NCBI GenBank assembly: GCA_038216655.1
Contig: JBBQPZ010000020.1
Coordinates: 4,473 to 68,472, forward strand
Reading direction: 5' to 3'
Length of the DNA: 64,000 nt
Source: JAFDWR01 sp038216655
GTDB taxonomy: Bacteria > Armatimonadota > Fimbriimonadia > Fimbriimonadales > Fimbriimonadaceae
Shown here in pieces: positions 63,540 to 64,000 of the stretch (position 1 is its first letter; the number at the start of each line of letters is the position of its first letter). A model generated the notes under the pieces. It was not told where the DNA came from and ran no database searches. It saw only the letters and a list, made by a program, of their open reading frames with translations. Made by a program: the position numbers and the translations under genes.

Positions 63540-64000
<461 letters not shown>

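Overview
Organism. The window fits a Gram-negative-type bacterium of the phylum Armatimonadota, most likely class Fimbriimonadia. This is inference. The signs are two pseudopilin-like proteins with the FTLIELLVVIAIIA cleavage/methylation segment and a C-terminal DGHAKA motif, six PEP-CTERM surface proteins, KdsB (lipopolysaccharide Kdo activation), a fused SecDF, a giant SBBP-repeat secreted protein, flagellin and a GH74 glucanase. No integrase, transposase, CRISPR array or tRNA was seen. The end of the window holds 5S and the 3' part of 23S rRNA on the minus strand.

Layout. 1-5.3 kb: a partial M3 peptidase diverging from an Lrp/AsnC regulator, a pseudopilin, a frameshifted PEP-CTERM gene, and a decayed arsenic cassette (arsR, an arsC stub, and an aquaporin broken by a stop codon). 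5.4-12.7 kb, all minus strand: Rel (p)ppGpp enzyme, KdsB, a PAS-GGDEF diguanylate cyclase, and pyruvate dehydrogenase E1 beta and alpha. 13-21.5 kb, minus: a GH74 glucanase, then a tightly packed operon of exonuclease III, a Tes/MJ0619-like radical SAM enzyme, an Lgt-like membrane protein and four zinc-ribbon membrane proteins. 21.5-26.4 kb: dihydroorotase, DinB-like protein, phosphoglycerate mutase and a phytoene-desaturase-like oxidoreductase. 26.5-34.5 kb: a 1640-residue SBBP/Ig-like secreted protein, a cNMP-binding protein and a flagellin with a sigma-28-type promoter. 34.6-49 kb: a fused 3-hydroxyacyl-CoA dehydrogenase/enoyl-CoA hydratase, an alkyltransferase-like protein, PEP-CTERM genes, thioredoxin-fold proteins, a second pseudopilin, an esterase and an ICMT-like methyltransferase. 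49-58 kb: small hypotheticals, groES and groEL behind a CIRCE operator with an IVS-like four-helix-bundle gene between them, a PEP-CTERM metalloprotease and secDF. 58-64 kb: a BrnT toxin with an unusual antitoxin, a sugar isomerase-like protein, a peroxiredoxin, a ROK kinase, two broken genes and the rRNA operon end.

Best candidate for an undescribed system. At 15570-19833 a radical SAM protein of the tetraether-lipid-synthase type lies 4 bases from a run of mostly overlapping genes for zinc-ribbon membrane proteins and an Lgt-family protein whose expected catalytic histidine position is leucine. This suggests a membrane-lipid or lipoprotein modification module, but the function is inferred from context only.

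Second theme: gene decay. Five coding regions carry in-frame stops or frameshifts and one is a stub. These may be true pseudogenes or assembly errors; raw reads would decide.
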